A program made the position numbers and the translations under genes. The notes under the pieces were generated by a model. The model did no database searches, had not been told where the DNA came from, and saw only the letters and a program-made list of their open reading frames with translations. This document shows, piece by piece, positions 41,238 through 50,054 of a stretch of 64,000 nucleotides of DNA. Each line of letters starts with the position of its first letter. Positions within the stretch are counted from its first letter, which is position 1. Source of the DNA: Gemmataceae bacterium (GTDB taxonomy: Bacteria; Planctomycetota; Planctomycetia; Gemmatales; Gemmataceae). Location: NCBI GenBank assembly GCA_019694755.1, contig JAIBBI010000006.1, positions 1 through 64,000 on the forward strand. Reading direction: 5' to 3'.

Positions 41238-42335
41238 ATGAGCGACTTCGAAACCGAACTGGGGGCTGGTGAGTGGGACGCTCGCGGTAACTCCTGGTCT
41301 ATTTCCAAGCGAACTCTTCATGGTGGCCTTCGCGACGGCGTCGAGACGGTCGAAGTATCGACCGGCGGGCTGAAATTCACGGTACTTCCGACCCGCGGCA
41401 TGGGGCTTTGGCGTGGCAGTTATCGCGGGAAGCCGCTCGGCTGGAATGCTCCCGTGATGGGACCGGTAAATCCCAAATTCGTCAATCTCACGGAGCGTGG
41501 CGGGCTTGGATGGCTGACCGGGTTCGACGAGTGGCTGTGCCGGTGCGGGCTGGCTTGGAACGGCCCGCCTGGTGACGATGCCGGCTTTCCGCTGACTCTT
41601 CACGGCCGAATCGCCAACAGCCCCGCCCATCGAGTCGTTGTATCAAAATCGGGAGATGTGATTTCGGTCAGAGGAAGTGTCGAGGAGGGCGGCCTGTTCT
41701 ACCCGCGGCTCCGGCTGGAGGCGAAGTACTCCATCGATCTCGATTCATCCATGATTATCGTCGAAGACCGGGTCTCGAATCCGGGCAATCAGCCCGTCGA
41801 AATGCAATTGCTCTACCATGTGAATTTTGGAGCGCCGCTGCTGGGGAAAGGAAGTCGCGTGCACGCGCCGTTCCGCGAGCTGTGGCCGCTGACAGCGCAC
41901 GCGGCAACTGGGCTGCACGATTACCGCAGGTATCCCGGTCCAACGCCCGGCGCAATCGAACAGGTATATTGCGGCTATGCCGCGGCCGACTACCAGCGAA
42001 AGACTCTGGCCGTGCTGCACGATGCTGATCGAGGTCTGGGCATGGCTATGCGGTGGGATACTCGGGAATTGCCGTGCCTGAACATCTGGAAAAACCCGGC
42101 CGGTATGGACGATGGCTATGTCACCGGCATCGAGCCAGCCACCGGTTTTCCCCTCTTCAAGGCCAAAGAACGTGCCGCGGGTCGAGTCGTGTTGCTCGAT
42201 CCGGATAAGACGTGGTCCGCCAACTGGTCCATGGAGTTCTCGGACGATTCGCAGATCGTAGATGATTGGGCAGCCGAGGTCGCCGAAATTCAGAAGTCTT
42301 GTCCTGAGTTGATCCACCATAAGCCGCTGAACTAG
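41238..42335 (+). CDS. DUF4432 protein, aldose 1-epimerase fold
   Basis: A 365-aa protein matching DUF4432 of the galactose mutarotase-like superfamily: GLKFTVLPTRGMGLWRG at the N-terminus, WLTGFDEWLCRCGLAWNG, LHGRIANSPAH (conserved His) and LLYHVNFGAPLL. Catalytic candidates are these His residues and the Glu in TGIEPATGFP. Family members include sugar mutarotase-like enzymes of unknown specificity. GGAG lies 5 nt before the ATG, 9 nt after the POT gene, so it is probably in that operon. The 3' end overlaps the convergent lipoprotein gene by 4 nt. Confidence 0.85.
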   Translation: MSDFETELGAGEWDARGNSWSISKRTLHGGLRDGVETVEVSTGGLKFTVLPTRGMGLWRGSYRGKPLGWNAPVMGPVNPKFVNLTERGGLGWLTGFDEWLCRCGLAWNGPPGDDAGFPLTLHGRIANSPAHRVVVSKSGDVISVRGSVEEGGLFYPRLRLEAKYSIDLDSSMIIVEDRVSNPGNQPVEMQLLYHVNFGAPLLGKGSRVHAPFRELWPLTAHAATGLHDYRRYPGPTPGAIEQVYCGYAAADYQRKTLAVLHDADRGLGMAMRWDTRELPCLNIWKNPAGMDDGYVTGIEPATGFPLFKAKERAAGRVVLLDPDKTWSANWSMEFSDDSQIVDDWAAEVAEIQKSCPELIHHKPLN

Positions 42336-43801
42336 CGGGCCGGGCTCTGGATTCGCGTCGCCTCGTCCTGCTGCACTGGGTCGGAAAGGGAAGGGCACTG
42401 AGCGGTCGCGCGGATGCGGGCGTCCCCGGGCGCGGTTCCCACCGCTTCAATTCGGAACTCCAGAACTTGTCCCGGCATCAGGCTGGTTGAGTTAAATCTG
42501 ATGCTTCGGTCCTCAATCTTCGGGACTGTCGCTCCGTAGCCATGAAGCGGCTTCATGTTCTCGGGCAAATCCAAACGGAAGAGGACGCCCGTCAGCGGCA
42601 TCGATCCGGTGTTTCTCAGAGTTGCCGTGTAGATCACCGGCGTGCCAACATCGACAGATGGGTCGGACGAGTGGATTTCGAGTTTGAGCCGCGGGACACC
42701 GACAGCTTCGAACGTCGCATCCGCACGCGACTCCGCGACCCGGTCGGCCGCGAAGGTTGCGAGAAGCGCCGACTTCGGGATCGCTCCCACCGGATGGCCG
42801 GACAGTGTCAGTGTGCGCGTGGCACCGGGTGCAAGCGAATCAAGCTTCCACGACGCAATGCCACCGGAGACGGTCCCGCCCTCGTCGATGCGGTCCACTT
42901 TCAGATTGGACGGAAGTGGCAGCCGAGCCACGACTCGCGTTGCGGGCGCGTTGCCCTTGTTTGTGATCTTGACCGTCCAAGATCCCGTCTCGCCGACTAA
43001 CAGCTTCTGCGGTCCGGACATTTCGCCCTGGATGCGTGCTCCGCGGGCATCGATGTAGACATCCTGTGATACAGTCTCTGCTCCGTCGGCCGAAACCCGC
43101 GCCAGCGACCTCAACCGGCCGGCCGACTTTACGAGTGCCGACACGTTGAGGGTTTTCACTTCCCCGGGCCCGATCGTGCCCAGCGACAACTCAACTTCCC
43201 TCCCGGCCGATGGATGGTCGAGGCCGGGATCGAGTTCCGCGTGCAGTTTCACCTGATGGGCCGGGAGTTGGCCAGCGTTGACAACGCGGGCTTCGTAACT
43301 CACCTTGTCGCCGACCGTCGAAGTACTGGGTCCGGTAATCCTCAATTCCAATCGGACGACGCCGACTGCGACCGTCCGTGGTTCACATGCTACTTCGTTG
43401 ATGCGTGCGTCTAGCGGAATTGGGGCAACTCGGGAAAGTCGGTAGGTTGCCAGAACAGTTCCCTCGCCGGGGCCAACTTCCCAGAGCAGGTTTTGGCCCG
43501 CGAGACGGGCCGGGGGATCCGTCCGCATGAGTTGCACGGTGCTCGGAATTGTCTGCTGCAGAGTTGCCGGGTCGCTGGACTTCCACCGAATCCTGACTGT
43601 CAGATCCTGGCCCGGCGTGATAACGGCGGGGGCATCCAGCTCGGCTGTCGCAGTCGGGGTCGTCGCAGCCGGATCCACTTTGCGCGCTGGCGCTGATGGT
43701 GCCTGCCAGTCCGGCGGTGGCGGTTGATTCGACTCGCGCTTCGATACCGTCCCGCAGCCGAGAGCGGCAACGAAAAACACGACTGAAAGGTACTCACGCA
43801 C
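42332..43801 (-). CDS. Lipoprotein with DUF11/CARDB-type repeats
   Basis: A 489-aa protein if GTG 43801 is used, which gives a signal ending in a lipobox (VREYLSVVFFVAALGC). An earlier ATG at 43885 is possible but adds residues with no signal character and would overlap the upstream gene. The mature part is Pro/Thr-rich at first, then carries three to four repeats of about 110 aa with the DUF11/CARDB pattern (VGDKVSYEARVVNAGQLPAHQV, VGETGSWTVKITNKGNAPATRV, VGTPVIYTATLRNTGSMPLTGV). These are Ig-like domains common on planctomycete envelope proteins; binding or spacing roles are inferred. Confidence 0.8.
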   Translation of the reverse strand: MREYLSVVFFVAALGCGTVSKRESNQPPPPDWQAPSAPARKVDPAATTPTATAELDAPAVITPGQDLTVRIRWKSSDPATLQQTIPSTVQLMRTDPPARLAGQNLLWEVGPGEGTVLATYRLSRVAPIPLDARINEVACEPRTVAVGVVRLELRITGPSTSTVGDKVSYEARVVNAGQLPAHQVKLHAELDPGLDHPSAGREVELSLGTIGPGEVKTLNVSALVKSAGRLRSLARVSADGAETVSQDVYIDARGARIQGEMSGPQKLLVGETGSWTVKITNKGNAPATRVVARLPLPSNLKVDRIDEGGTVSGGIASWKLDSLAPGATRTLTLSGHPVGAIPKSALLATFAADRVAESRADATFEAVGVPRLKLEIHSSDPSVDVGTPVIYTATLRNTGSMPLTGVLFRLDLPENMKPLHGYGATVPKIEDRSIRFNSTSLMPGQVLEFRIEAVGTAPGDARIRATAQCPSLSDPVQQDEATRIQSPAR

Positions 43802-43955
43802 GCAGCAGACAATACCGCACAATCTGGCCGGCACAAGTCGAGCCTGACACGCACTGGCGATTCGAATCGTCGCCTGTAAAATCATGGTGGGCAACGAGTT
43901 CGAGCGTGAATCGCCGGTGCCGTGCCCCGCAACGCCCAAAACTTGGAGGAATCCG

Positions 43956-44264
43956 GTGAGTCTCCCCGCGCTGACGCCGACTTCGGCCACTCAGAAGGTC
44001 GATCGTGCCCTCCTCGATTTCGTGAAGGCTCTGAAGTGCGGCGACGAGATTCGGATTACACAACGTGTCCGCGTCGGGTCGCGCCAATGGACGACGACTG
44101 TGACCGGAAAATTCCGGGACCTGAATTTCCTCGCCACAGGACTGGCAACTCAGCGCATCCCGGAAGACGACATCGTCATCCCGATGGTCCACTTCACGAA
44201 GCCGAATGGAGAACTCTCCAGCGTCGCTCTCGACGAATACAGCAAGGTCGAACGGGCGTCCTGA
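43956..44264 (+). CDS. 102-aa conserved protein of unknown function
   Basis: A small protein, probably soluble, starting at GTG 43956 with GGAGGA 5 nt upstream. It contains VDRALLDFVKALKCGDEIRIT, VRVGSRQWTTTVTGKF, LATQRIPEDDIVIP and VHFTKPNGELSSVALDE. The pattern looks like a small beta-barrel (GDEIRI, TTTVTGKF), but I cannot name a family. Similar short proteins appear in other planctomycetes as far as I recall. It ends 3 nt before the convergent RNase HII-like gene. Confidence 0.7.
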   Translation: MSLPALTPTSATQKVDRALLDFVKALKCGDEIRITQRVRVGSRQWTTTVTGKFRDLNFLATGLATQRIPEDDIVIPMVHFTKPNGELSSVALDEYSKVERAS

Positions 44265-44267
44265 AGT

Positions 44268-45176
44268 CTATTTGGTTCTCCATACGTCAGTGACCGCAAT
44301 TTCAAGGCGTTCCATCATCGGGCGAATAGCCGCGAAATACCTTTTAGCGTCAACCGGGTAGCCGGCTGTCGGCGCAAGCCCTGGGATGTGCTTCTGCCAG
44401 AATTCATTGAATCTGGCCATGAGCTTTTCGCGAAGGTACTTCGCGGCCATTGATGCGATTGCCACGCCCATGTGATTCGAGTCGGCCCGCGGCGCGAATA
44501 CGATGCGGACCTCCCGTCCTCGGTCCGACAGTGTGTATTCGCTGCGCGCTGCCGACTCGCAGACCGTCGTCGGCCATGAGTCCGGAAATGCCTCGGTGAG
44601 CAGCGGGGAGTAGTAATGACGCCCACCCTGCTTGTCGACCATGATGTCGAGCGGACCGACGGGAACGGACTCGGCCAATTGACGGAGCAGACGTTGCACG
44701 CCGGCGGAAGTGGCTGCCGCTTTCGTGCCGAACCGGTCAATGGCATGGTTGAAGTGCCTTGCAGAGGTGATCACAATGCCGCCCCACCGGACCTTTATAC
44801 CTGCCCGACTCAGGACCTTGCCCACACGATTGCGGTCGTTTATCCACTCGGTCTGAAGAAGTTCGGGCGCGAGGATTGACATGTCGGGCAGCCATTTTTC
44901 ATGTCGCAAATCTTGTGTCGTCGCTAACGGTGGAAATCCCCCCAGCAATGCATAAATACCGCGCTCGAGTGCGGTCAGGTTTTTGCCGGAATAGACTAAC
45001 TTCGAATCATCCACGGCAATGCGTCCGTCTTCGGGCTCACCGGCCCGTCGGACAACATCGGCAAGTTGTTTCCAGGGGCAACTATCGTCCGGAAGGCGCA
45101 GTGCGACGGCGGCCTGAACCATGGGTCCGAGATTCGGCCCGTAGCCAGCTTCGTCGATGCCTGCAACCCACTTCAT
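44268..45176 (-). CDS. RNase HII-like protein, divergent
   Basis: A 302-aa protein whose start VAGIDEAGYGPNLGPMVQAAV matches the RNase HII/HIII signature GIDEAGRGPxxGP, with Gly-Tyr-Gly in place of Gly-Arg-Gly. The first acidic pair (Asp-Glu) is kept, DDSKLVYSG matches the DSK motif, and DIMVDKQGGRHYY supplies the third Asp. It is about 100 residues longer than normal RNase HII; the extra lies between the DSK motif and the third Asp. The Arg of GRG helps recognise the ribonucleotide junction in HII, so specificity may differ. ATG 45176 is chosen over the TTG five codons earlier. It is divergent from the HIT gene, 38 nt away. Confidence 0.72.
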   Translation of the reverse strand: MKWVAGIDEAGYGPNLGPMVQAAVALRLPDDSCPWKQLADVVRRAGEPEDGRIAVDDSKLVYSGKNLTALERGIYALLGGFPPLATTQDLRHEKWLPDMSILAPELLQTEWINDRNRVGKVLSRAGIKVRWGGIVITSARHFNHAIDRFGTKAAATSAGVQRLLRQLAESVPVGPLDIMVDKQGGRHYYSPLLTEAFPDSWPTTVCESAARSEYTLSDRGREVRIVFAPRADSNHMGVAIASMAAKYLREKLMARFNEFWQKHIPGLAPTAGYPVDAKRYFAAIRPMMERLEIAVTDVWRTK

Positions 45177-45214
45177 GGCGTAAGAATACAATCTGCAAAC
45201 CGGGAGAAGAGACC

Positions 45215-45559
45215 ATGATGGCCGTGAATATCTTCCAGAAGATCATCGATCGCGAGATCAAGGCCGACATCGTTCACGAAGATTCCGAGTGCCTAGCCTT
45301 CCGGGACGTGAATCCGCAGGCCCCGGTACACATTCTGATCATCCCGCGACGAGTGATCCGCACGCACGCGGATATCGGCCCGGCCGATCGCGAATTGCTT
45401 GGTCACATGCACCTGGTGGCCGCAGACATGGCCCGAAAACTCGGTTTGGTCGAGGGCTACCGTCTCGTTATCAACTGCGGGCACGCGGCCGGGCAGACCG
45501 TGCCCCACTTGCACATGCACCTGCTGGGCGGGCGCGATCTTAGTTGGCCGCCCGGTTGA
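45215..45559 (+). CDS. HIT (histidine triad) nucleotide-binding protein
   Basis: A 114-aa HINT-type protein: FQKIIDREIKADIVHED, the beta strand VHILIIPRRVI and the triad VPHLHMHLLGGR near the C-terminus with three His. Such proteins hydrolyse adenosine phosphoramidates. GGGAGAAGAGA precedes ATG 45215, fixing the start in a longer frame. It overlaps the convergent sulfatase-like gene by 20 nt. Confidence 0.95.
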   Translation: MMAVNIFQKIIDREIKADIVHEDSECLAFRDVNPQAPVHILIIPRRVIRTHADIGPADRELLGHMHLVAADMARKLGLVEGYRLVINCGHAAGQTVPHLHMHLLGGRDLSWPPG

Positions 45560-46631
45560 GAATTGCGGCCATGATTGCCACATCGTCTTCTCGCTGTGTG
45601 GCCACGTCGCTTGCCTGCCACGGGTCGTCGGGAAGCAGATAAAGGCGATCCCCTTCCTTTGAGCGGACCAGAAGCCGGTCGCTCGTGATAACTGCTGTCT
45701 CGTTCGATCCCCGTATCTCGAGGTGCTCGTGAGAGTCCTGAAACAGGGTGCCAGTGCAATTGTCTGTGGATGATTGGAAATAGCGGGCGATAAGTTGGTC
45801 GATGTCCGCCGAACTCGTCAGAGTCGAGACGCGTTTTCCCGCGGCTTCGCGATGGGGAAGGCGAATCAAGCACGGCATATGGATGGCCGCATCTACGATT
45901 CGACCCGCCGGCCCGACGGACCCGTCCTCGCCGAGCGGCAGCCCGGCGGTTCCCGTCACAATTATCAGCGACTCTTTTCCGAATCCGCGAGTCCGGCAGC
46001 CGGCGAGTAGTCGTGTCAGTGACCGGTCGAGGTTGGATACCGCAGCCGCAAATGTGGACTGGACGCGTTCGTATGTCCCGTGGTCATCCACTTCGTCATC
46101 CGAGGGGAGAGGACCCCACCAAGGTTGCAGTGGCTCCGGGTCGTCGGAGTTCGGGCTGAGGTAGTAACTGAGCCACCGGGCCGGAGGGGCCCACGGTGGA
46201 AGCAGCGTCGATGAGTCCACCACAATCAAGGCCGGGGCGGTCGGTGGTAGGTGAGAAATCGTCTCGTAAAGCGCGCGCCGATGTGGGAGCAGCGAACCGG
46301 ACGGATGGTCGGCCCGGGCGACGGTGTCCGCATAGACCCATCCTGTTCGCCCGGAGGGTCGGTCTCCCACGTAGATGGTGGCAACGCCCGACCCGGCCAG
46401 CGTCTCAATCACGTCGGGGTCGGCCGGAAAGTACGGCGGTGATTGATCGGCAATCGGGGAGTCCAGCCGGTAATGTCGATCGAGGACGACACCCCGGGCG
46501 GCCAGGCGGTCCATGGCCGGCGTTCGGACCCATTCGTTCCCGTAGGGACCGATGAAGTGGGACGCCAGGCCGTGAATCTGCACAAGGACGGCCCGCCGGG
46601 GGCCAGTTGCTGACGGACCAACGGAATTCAT
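45540..46631 (-). CDS. Degenerate sulfatase-like protein
   Basis: A 363-aa protein of the sulfatase/alkaline phosphatase fold by pattern: MDRLAARGVVLDRHYRLDSP matches the family's N-terminal segment, and LLAGCRTRGFGKESLIIVTGTAGLPLGEDG matches the segment where sulfatases have TSDHGE. The catalytic features are gone: the first metal-binding Asp-Asp is replaced (VQIHGL), there is no Cys/Ser-x-Pro-Ser-Arg, and DHG is replaced by TAG. No signal peptide is seen. It is best read as a non-catalytic relative, function unknown. Planctomycetes are rich in active sulfatases, which supplies a plausible source. Confidence 0.7.
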   Translation of the reverse strand: MNSVGPSATGPRRAVLVQIHGLASHFIGPYGNEWVRTPAMDRLAARGVVLDRHYRLDSPIADQSPPYFPADPDVIETLAGSGVATIYVGDRPSGRTGWVYADTVARADHPSGSLLPHRRALYETISHLPPTAPALIVVDSSTLLPPWAPPARWLSYYLSPNSDDPEPLQPWWGPLPSDDEVDDHGTYERVQSTFAAAVSNLDRSLTRLLAGCRTRGFGKESLIIVTGTAGLPLGEDGSVGPAGRIVDAAIHMPCLIRLPHREAAGKRVSTLTSSADIDQLIARYFQSSTDNCTGTLFQDSHEHLEIRGSNETAVITSDRLLVRSKEGDRLYLLPDDPWQASDVATQREDDVAIMAAILNRAAN

Positions 46632-46676
46632 ATTCTAACTTTCTTCGCCTCAACTGAAGCTTGTCGTGGATTGGAC

Positions 46677-48482
46677 GTGCTCGGCCCCATCTTCGCCCGG
46701 GAATTCGTGACCGTCCCCCGGTCTGACAGACACTATACAGGCCGGGCCGCGGCACTGGGCGGTTTGTGGACATTGGGGATTACAGCCTGGCTCACGGCCA
46801 GCGCGCTCGGCCCCTCCATGACGCTGGGCGAATCCGCGAGGTTCGGCCGGCTGCTGTTTCAGATCTACGCGTTCGTTGCGCTCGTGCTGGTCGTTTTTTT
46901 CTCCTCACTGACGGCGGCAGGGGCCGTGGCCCGCGAAAAGGATCGCCGGACTTTTCTCCTGCTACTGCTGAGCGACCTGCGTGACTCGGAAATCGTGCTC
47001 GGGAAGATGCTGGGGAGTTTGCTGCCGATCGGCCTGTTATTGCTCGGGATTCTCCCGGTTCTCAGCGTACTCGTGCTTCTCGGCGGAATTCGGCCGGAGC
47101 AGGTGTTGCAGGCGTGGCTGGTACTTCTCACGTCAGGCATTGTATCGGGGTCTCTGGGAGCCTGTGTCGCTCTTTGGCGCGACAAAGCGTATCAATCGCT
47201 GGCATTTTCCGTCCTCGGCGTTGTTCTTTACCTCTGCCTGGTTCGAGTCGTGTCCTCGGTGGGTGCCGTCGTCTGGCCGCATTTGCCGTGGACTACAATT
47301 CTCGCATGGTCTGACCCTGTTACTGCCCTGTTGGCGGCAGTCGAACAAACGCCGGAATCGGTGGAGCAGTTCCCCGCCGCCATCGGCTATGCATTCGTTA
47401 TGGTTGCGTTCTCCGTGACGCTGAACCTGATCGGTATCTGGCGACTTCGTGTCTGGAATCCGGGTCGGGAAGCGATCCAGCAGCGCGAGTCGAAACAGGA
47501 CTATGAGCTGGACGAGAAAGCTCGGGAAAGAGCCCACGCCGCTCCGGGCCGTCCTCGGGAAGTTTGGCCCAATCCCGTGTTGTGGCGCGAGATTCGGACA
47601 CGAGCCTACGGGCGGCGGACGATCCTGGTGAAACTCCTTTACGCCGTAGTGATCGGTCTGATCGCGTATGCATCGCTGGCATCGATACGCGCCGACCGTG
47701 TGCCATTCGAGGCGGCCTACGGCCTGCTCCCTGTGGCTTTTCTCAGCTTTCTGCTCGTGGCCGCACAGGCGGTGACCTCTGTAACGGCCGAGCGCGACCT
47801 CGGCGCACTGGACCTCCTGCTCGTGACGGACTTGTCGCCCCGTGAGTTCATTTTTGGCAAGATGGCCGGCGTGCTCTGGAACGTGAAGGAGTTTTTGATT
47901 CCGCCGATCGCGCTGGCTGGTGCGTACGCGTGGTTCGGCCGCCTCGCCAGTGCGCCGCTGGGTGCTGCGGATCGCGCGTCGGGAATGAACGCCGAATCGT
48001 TTCTCGCAACCTCGCTGGGCCTGGCGCTCCTTCAGGTGTTTGTTCTGGTGTTCGGCGTATTCATTGCCCTCCGGGTGGCTCACAGCCGGCAGGCCATCCT
48101 TCAGACGCTCGGGACGGTCTTTTTTCTTTCAATTGGCACCTGTATCTGCATTTACCTGATCCTGATCAACGGAGGGACCTTCGAATACCAGTTCCTCAGT
48201 TTTGCCCTGTTTTTGATTGCCGGGATCGGTGGACTACTTTGGGTGCTCGGAGGAGACTTGCCTTCGGCCGCTCTCACGCTCGCCAGCGTGGCCCTTCCCC
48301 TGGGCGTGTTTTACGCAGTCACGAATGTGCTGGTCGCAAAGCCGGGATCCGTCGAATCCACACCGCCACTCGTGCCGTTTCTTGTCGTGACGGGCAGCTT
48401 CGGATTTGCCATCGCGGCCATGCTCGTGCCGCTGCTCAGCGAGTTTGACGTGGCACTCGGGCGGACCCGGGCCGCGGAATGA
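46677..48482 (+). CDS. ABC-2 type transporter permease
   Basis: A 601-aa protein with about twelve membrane helices in two halves. The N-terminus LGPIFAREFVTVPRSDRHY and the motif AGAVAREKDRRTFLLLLLSDLRDSEIVLGKMLG are typical of ABC-2 permeases (the Glu-Lys-Arg-x-x-Thr-x-x-x-L-L pattern); it recurs in the second half as VTAERDLGALDLLLVTDLSPREFIFGKM. A soluble loop of about 60 residues joins the halves. GTG 46677 is preferred over TTG 46671. No ATP-binding subunit lies nearby. The start is 45 nt from the divergent sulfatase-like gene. Confidence 0.8.
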   Translation: MLGPIFAREFVTVPRSDRHYTGRAAALGGLWTLGITAWLTASALGPSMTLGESARFGRLLFQIYAFVALVLVVFFSSLTAAGAVAREKDRRTFLLLLLSDLRDSEIVLGKMLGSLLPIGLLLLGILPVLSVLVLLGGIRPEQVLQAWLVLLTSGIVSGSLGACVALWRDKAYQSLAFSVLGVVLYLCLVRVVSSVGAVVWPHLPWTTILAWSDPVTALLAAVEQTPESVEQFPAAIGYAFVMVAFSVTLNLIGIWRLRVWNPGREAIQQRESKQDYELDEKARERAHAAPGRPREVWPNPVLWREIRTRAYGRRTILVKLLYAVVIGLIAYASLASIRADRVPFEAAYGLLPVAFLSFLLVAAQAVTSVTAERDLGALDLLLVTDLSPREFIFGKMAGVLWNVKEFLIPPIALAGAYAWFGRLASAPLGAADRASGMNAESFLATSLGLALLQVFVLVFGVFIALRVAHSRQAILQTLGTVFFLSIGTCICIYLILINGGTFEYQFLSFALFLIAGIGGLLWVLGGDLPSAALTLASVALPLGVFYAVTNVLVAKPGSVESTPPLVPFLVVTGSFGFAIAAMLVPLLSEFDVALGRTRAAE

Positions 48483-48485
48483 TCG

Positions 48486-50054
48486 CTAAACCTGCAAGAC
48501 GCCGGTCTTGAACGGCTTGCCGGCATCGTGCCGGACGGCCACGCTCAAAGCACGCAGGAGTACGGCCCGTGTGTCTTCCGGGGCAATGATGGCGTCCACC
48601 CAGAGTCGGGCGGCCGCATAGTCGATGTCCGTCTGCTCGGCATACGACGCGGCAACCTTGGCACGCAACTCTTCGAGTTCCTTGGCGTCCGGCTCATGGC
48701 CACGCTTCTTTAGAGTCTGAATCTGGACGTCGAGCAGCGTATTGGCAGCCTGCTGCCCGCCCATCACGGCGTACTTGGCTGTCGGCCAGGCGAGAATCAT
48801 CCGCGGGTCAAAAGCCTTGCCGCACAATGCGTAGTTGCCCGCGCCGTAGCTGCCGCCAACGACCAATGTAATCTTCGGAACAACGCTGTTGCTGATGGCG
48901 TTGACGAGCTTGGCGCCGGCACGAATGATCCCGGCCTGTTCCGACTCTTTACCGACCATGAAACCGTTAACGTCCTGGACAAACAGGATAGGAATCCGGC
49001 TCTGGTTGCAATCCATGATGAATCTGGCCGCCTTATCGGCCGCATCGACATAGATCACGCCGCCATACTGAAGCAGGCCGGACGCCGATTTGCAGCGTTT
49101 CTTCTGATTCGCGACGACGCCGATCGGTAATCCGCCAAGTCGGCCGTAGCCGCAGACAAGCGTCTGACCGAATTCTGCTTTGTACTCGTCGAACGGGGCG
49201 GCATCGAGGACCCCGCGGAGTACGTCGTGCATGTCGTATTCGGGTTGGCGGGTGATTTCCGCCAGCGGTTTCGGGGCGTGTCCCGATTCCGCGTGAAAGT
49301 CAACCTTGTGGCTATCGTCGGGAAGGGACTCGATAAGCCGGCGAAGTCGCTCGATACACCCCGGGTCGTCCTTTTCCCGGAAATCGATCGTCCCACTGAT
49401 GGCCGCGTGCATGGCCGCACCGCCCAGGTCTTCGTGGCTGACGGTCTGGCCGATCGCTGCCTTGACGAGGGCGGGGCCTGCCAGATAGAGGCCGCTTCCT
49501 TCTGTCATGAGCAACTTGTCGCACATCACAGGCAGGTAGCCGCCTCCGGCCACGCAGTTACCCATGATGGCGGCAATTTGCGGAATGCCGTCCGCCGAGA
49601 TGACGGCGTTGTTGCGGAAGATCCGGCCGAAATCGTCCTCGTCGGGAAACACTTCGTCCTGAAGCGGCAGGAATACGCCGGCCGAGTCGACGAGGTAGAT
49701 TAACGGCAACCGGTTTTCGTGGGCGATTCGCTGGGCGCGGAGTACCTTCTTACACGTCATCGGGAAAAACGCACCAGCCTTTACGGTGGCATCGTTGGCG
49801 ATGATCATCACCTCCCGGCCGTGGACCAGCCCGATCCCGGTTACGACCCCGGCCGAGGGCGCGCCGCCCCACTCGACGTACATGCCGTGCGCCGCCCAGA
49901 GGCCAATCTCAAACAACTCCGTCCCTGGATCGACGAGCAAGCCAATCCGTTCACGGGCCGTGAGCCGACCTTTCTCGTGCTGACGCTCAATGGCCTTCTT
50001 GCCGCCACCCAGGCGGATCGACTCGGCTTTCGACTGAATGGCTTCAGGATTCAT
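48486..50054 (-). CDS. Acyl-CoA carboxylase carboxyltransferase subunit
   Basis: A 522-aa carboxyltransferase (beta) subunit like those of methylcrotonyl- and propionyl-CoA carboxylases. Motifs: KGRLTARERIGLLVDPGTEL at the N-terminus, EWGGAPSAGVVTGIG, IANDATVKAGAFFPMT, CVAGGGYLPVMCDKLLMTEGSGLYLAGP, and GGSYGAGNYALCGKAFDPR in the C-terminal half. The closest pattern is methylcrotonyl-CoA carboxylase beta or geranyl-CoA types; exact substrate is open. No biotin carboxylase gene is adjacent. It overlaps the upstream rpoN gene by 11 nt. Confidence 0.9.
   Translation of the reverse strand: MNPEAIQSKAESIRLGGGKKAIERQHEKGRLTARERIGLLVDPGTELFEIGLWAAHGMYVEWGGAPSAGVVTGIGLVHGREVMIIANDATVKAGAFFPMTCKKVLRAQRIAHENRLPLIYLVDSAGVFLPLQDEVFPDEDDFGRIFRNNAVISADGIPQIAAIMGNCVAGGGYLPVMCDKLLMTEGSGLYLAGPALVKAAIGQTVSHEDLGGAAMHAAISGTIDFREKDDPGCIERLRRLIESLPDDSHKVDFHAESGHAPKPLAEITRQPEYDMHDVLRGVLDAAPFDEYKAEFGQTLVCGYGRLGGLPIGVVANQKKRCKSASGLLQYGGVIYVDAADKAARFIMDCNQSRIPILFVQDVNGFMVGKESEQAGIIRAGAKLVNAISNSVVPKITLVVGGSYGAGNYALCGKAFDPRMILAWPTAKYAVMGGQQAANTLLDVQIQTLKKRGHEPDAKELEELRAKVAASYAEQTDIDYAAARLWVDAIIAPEDTRAVLLRALSVAVRHDAGKPFKTGVLQV

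Noticed and set aside
40065-41630. 521-codon minus-strand open frame
   Set aside because: Antisense to the second POT gene and the DUF4432 gene, both well supported.
47133-48083. 316-codon minus-strand open frame
   Set aside because: Antisense to the ABC-2 permease; composition is His/Arg/Gln-rich as expected for an antisense frame.
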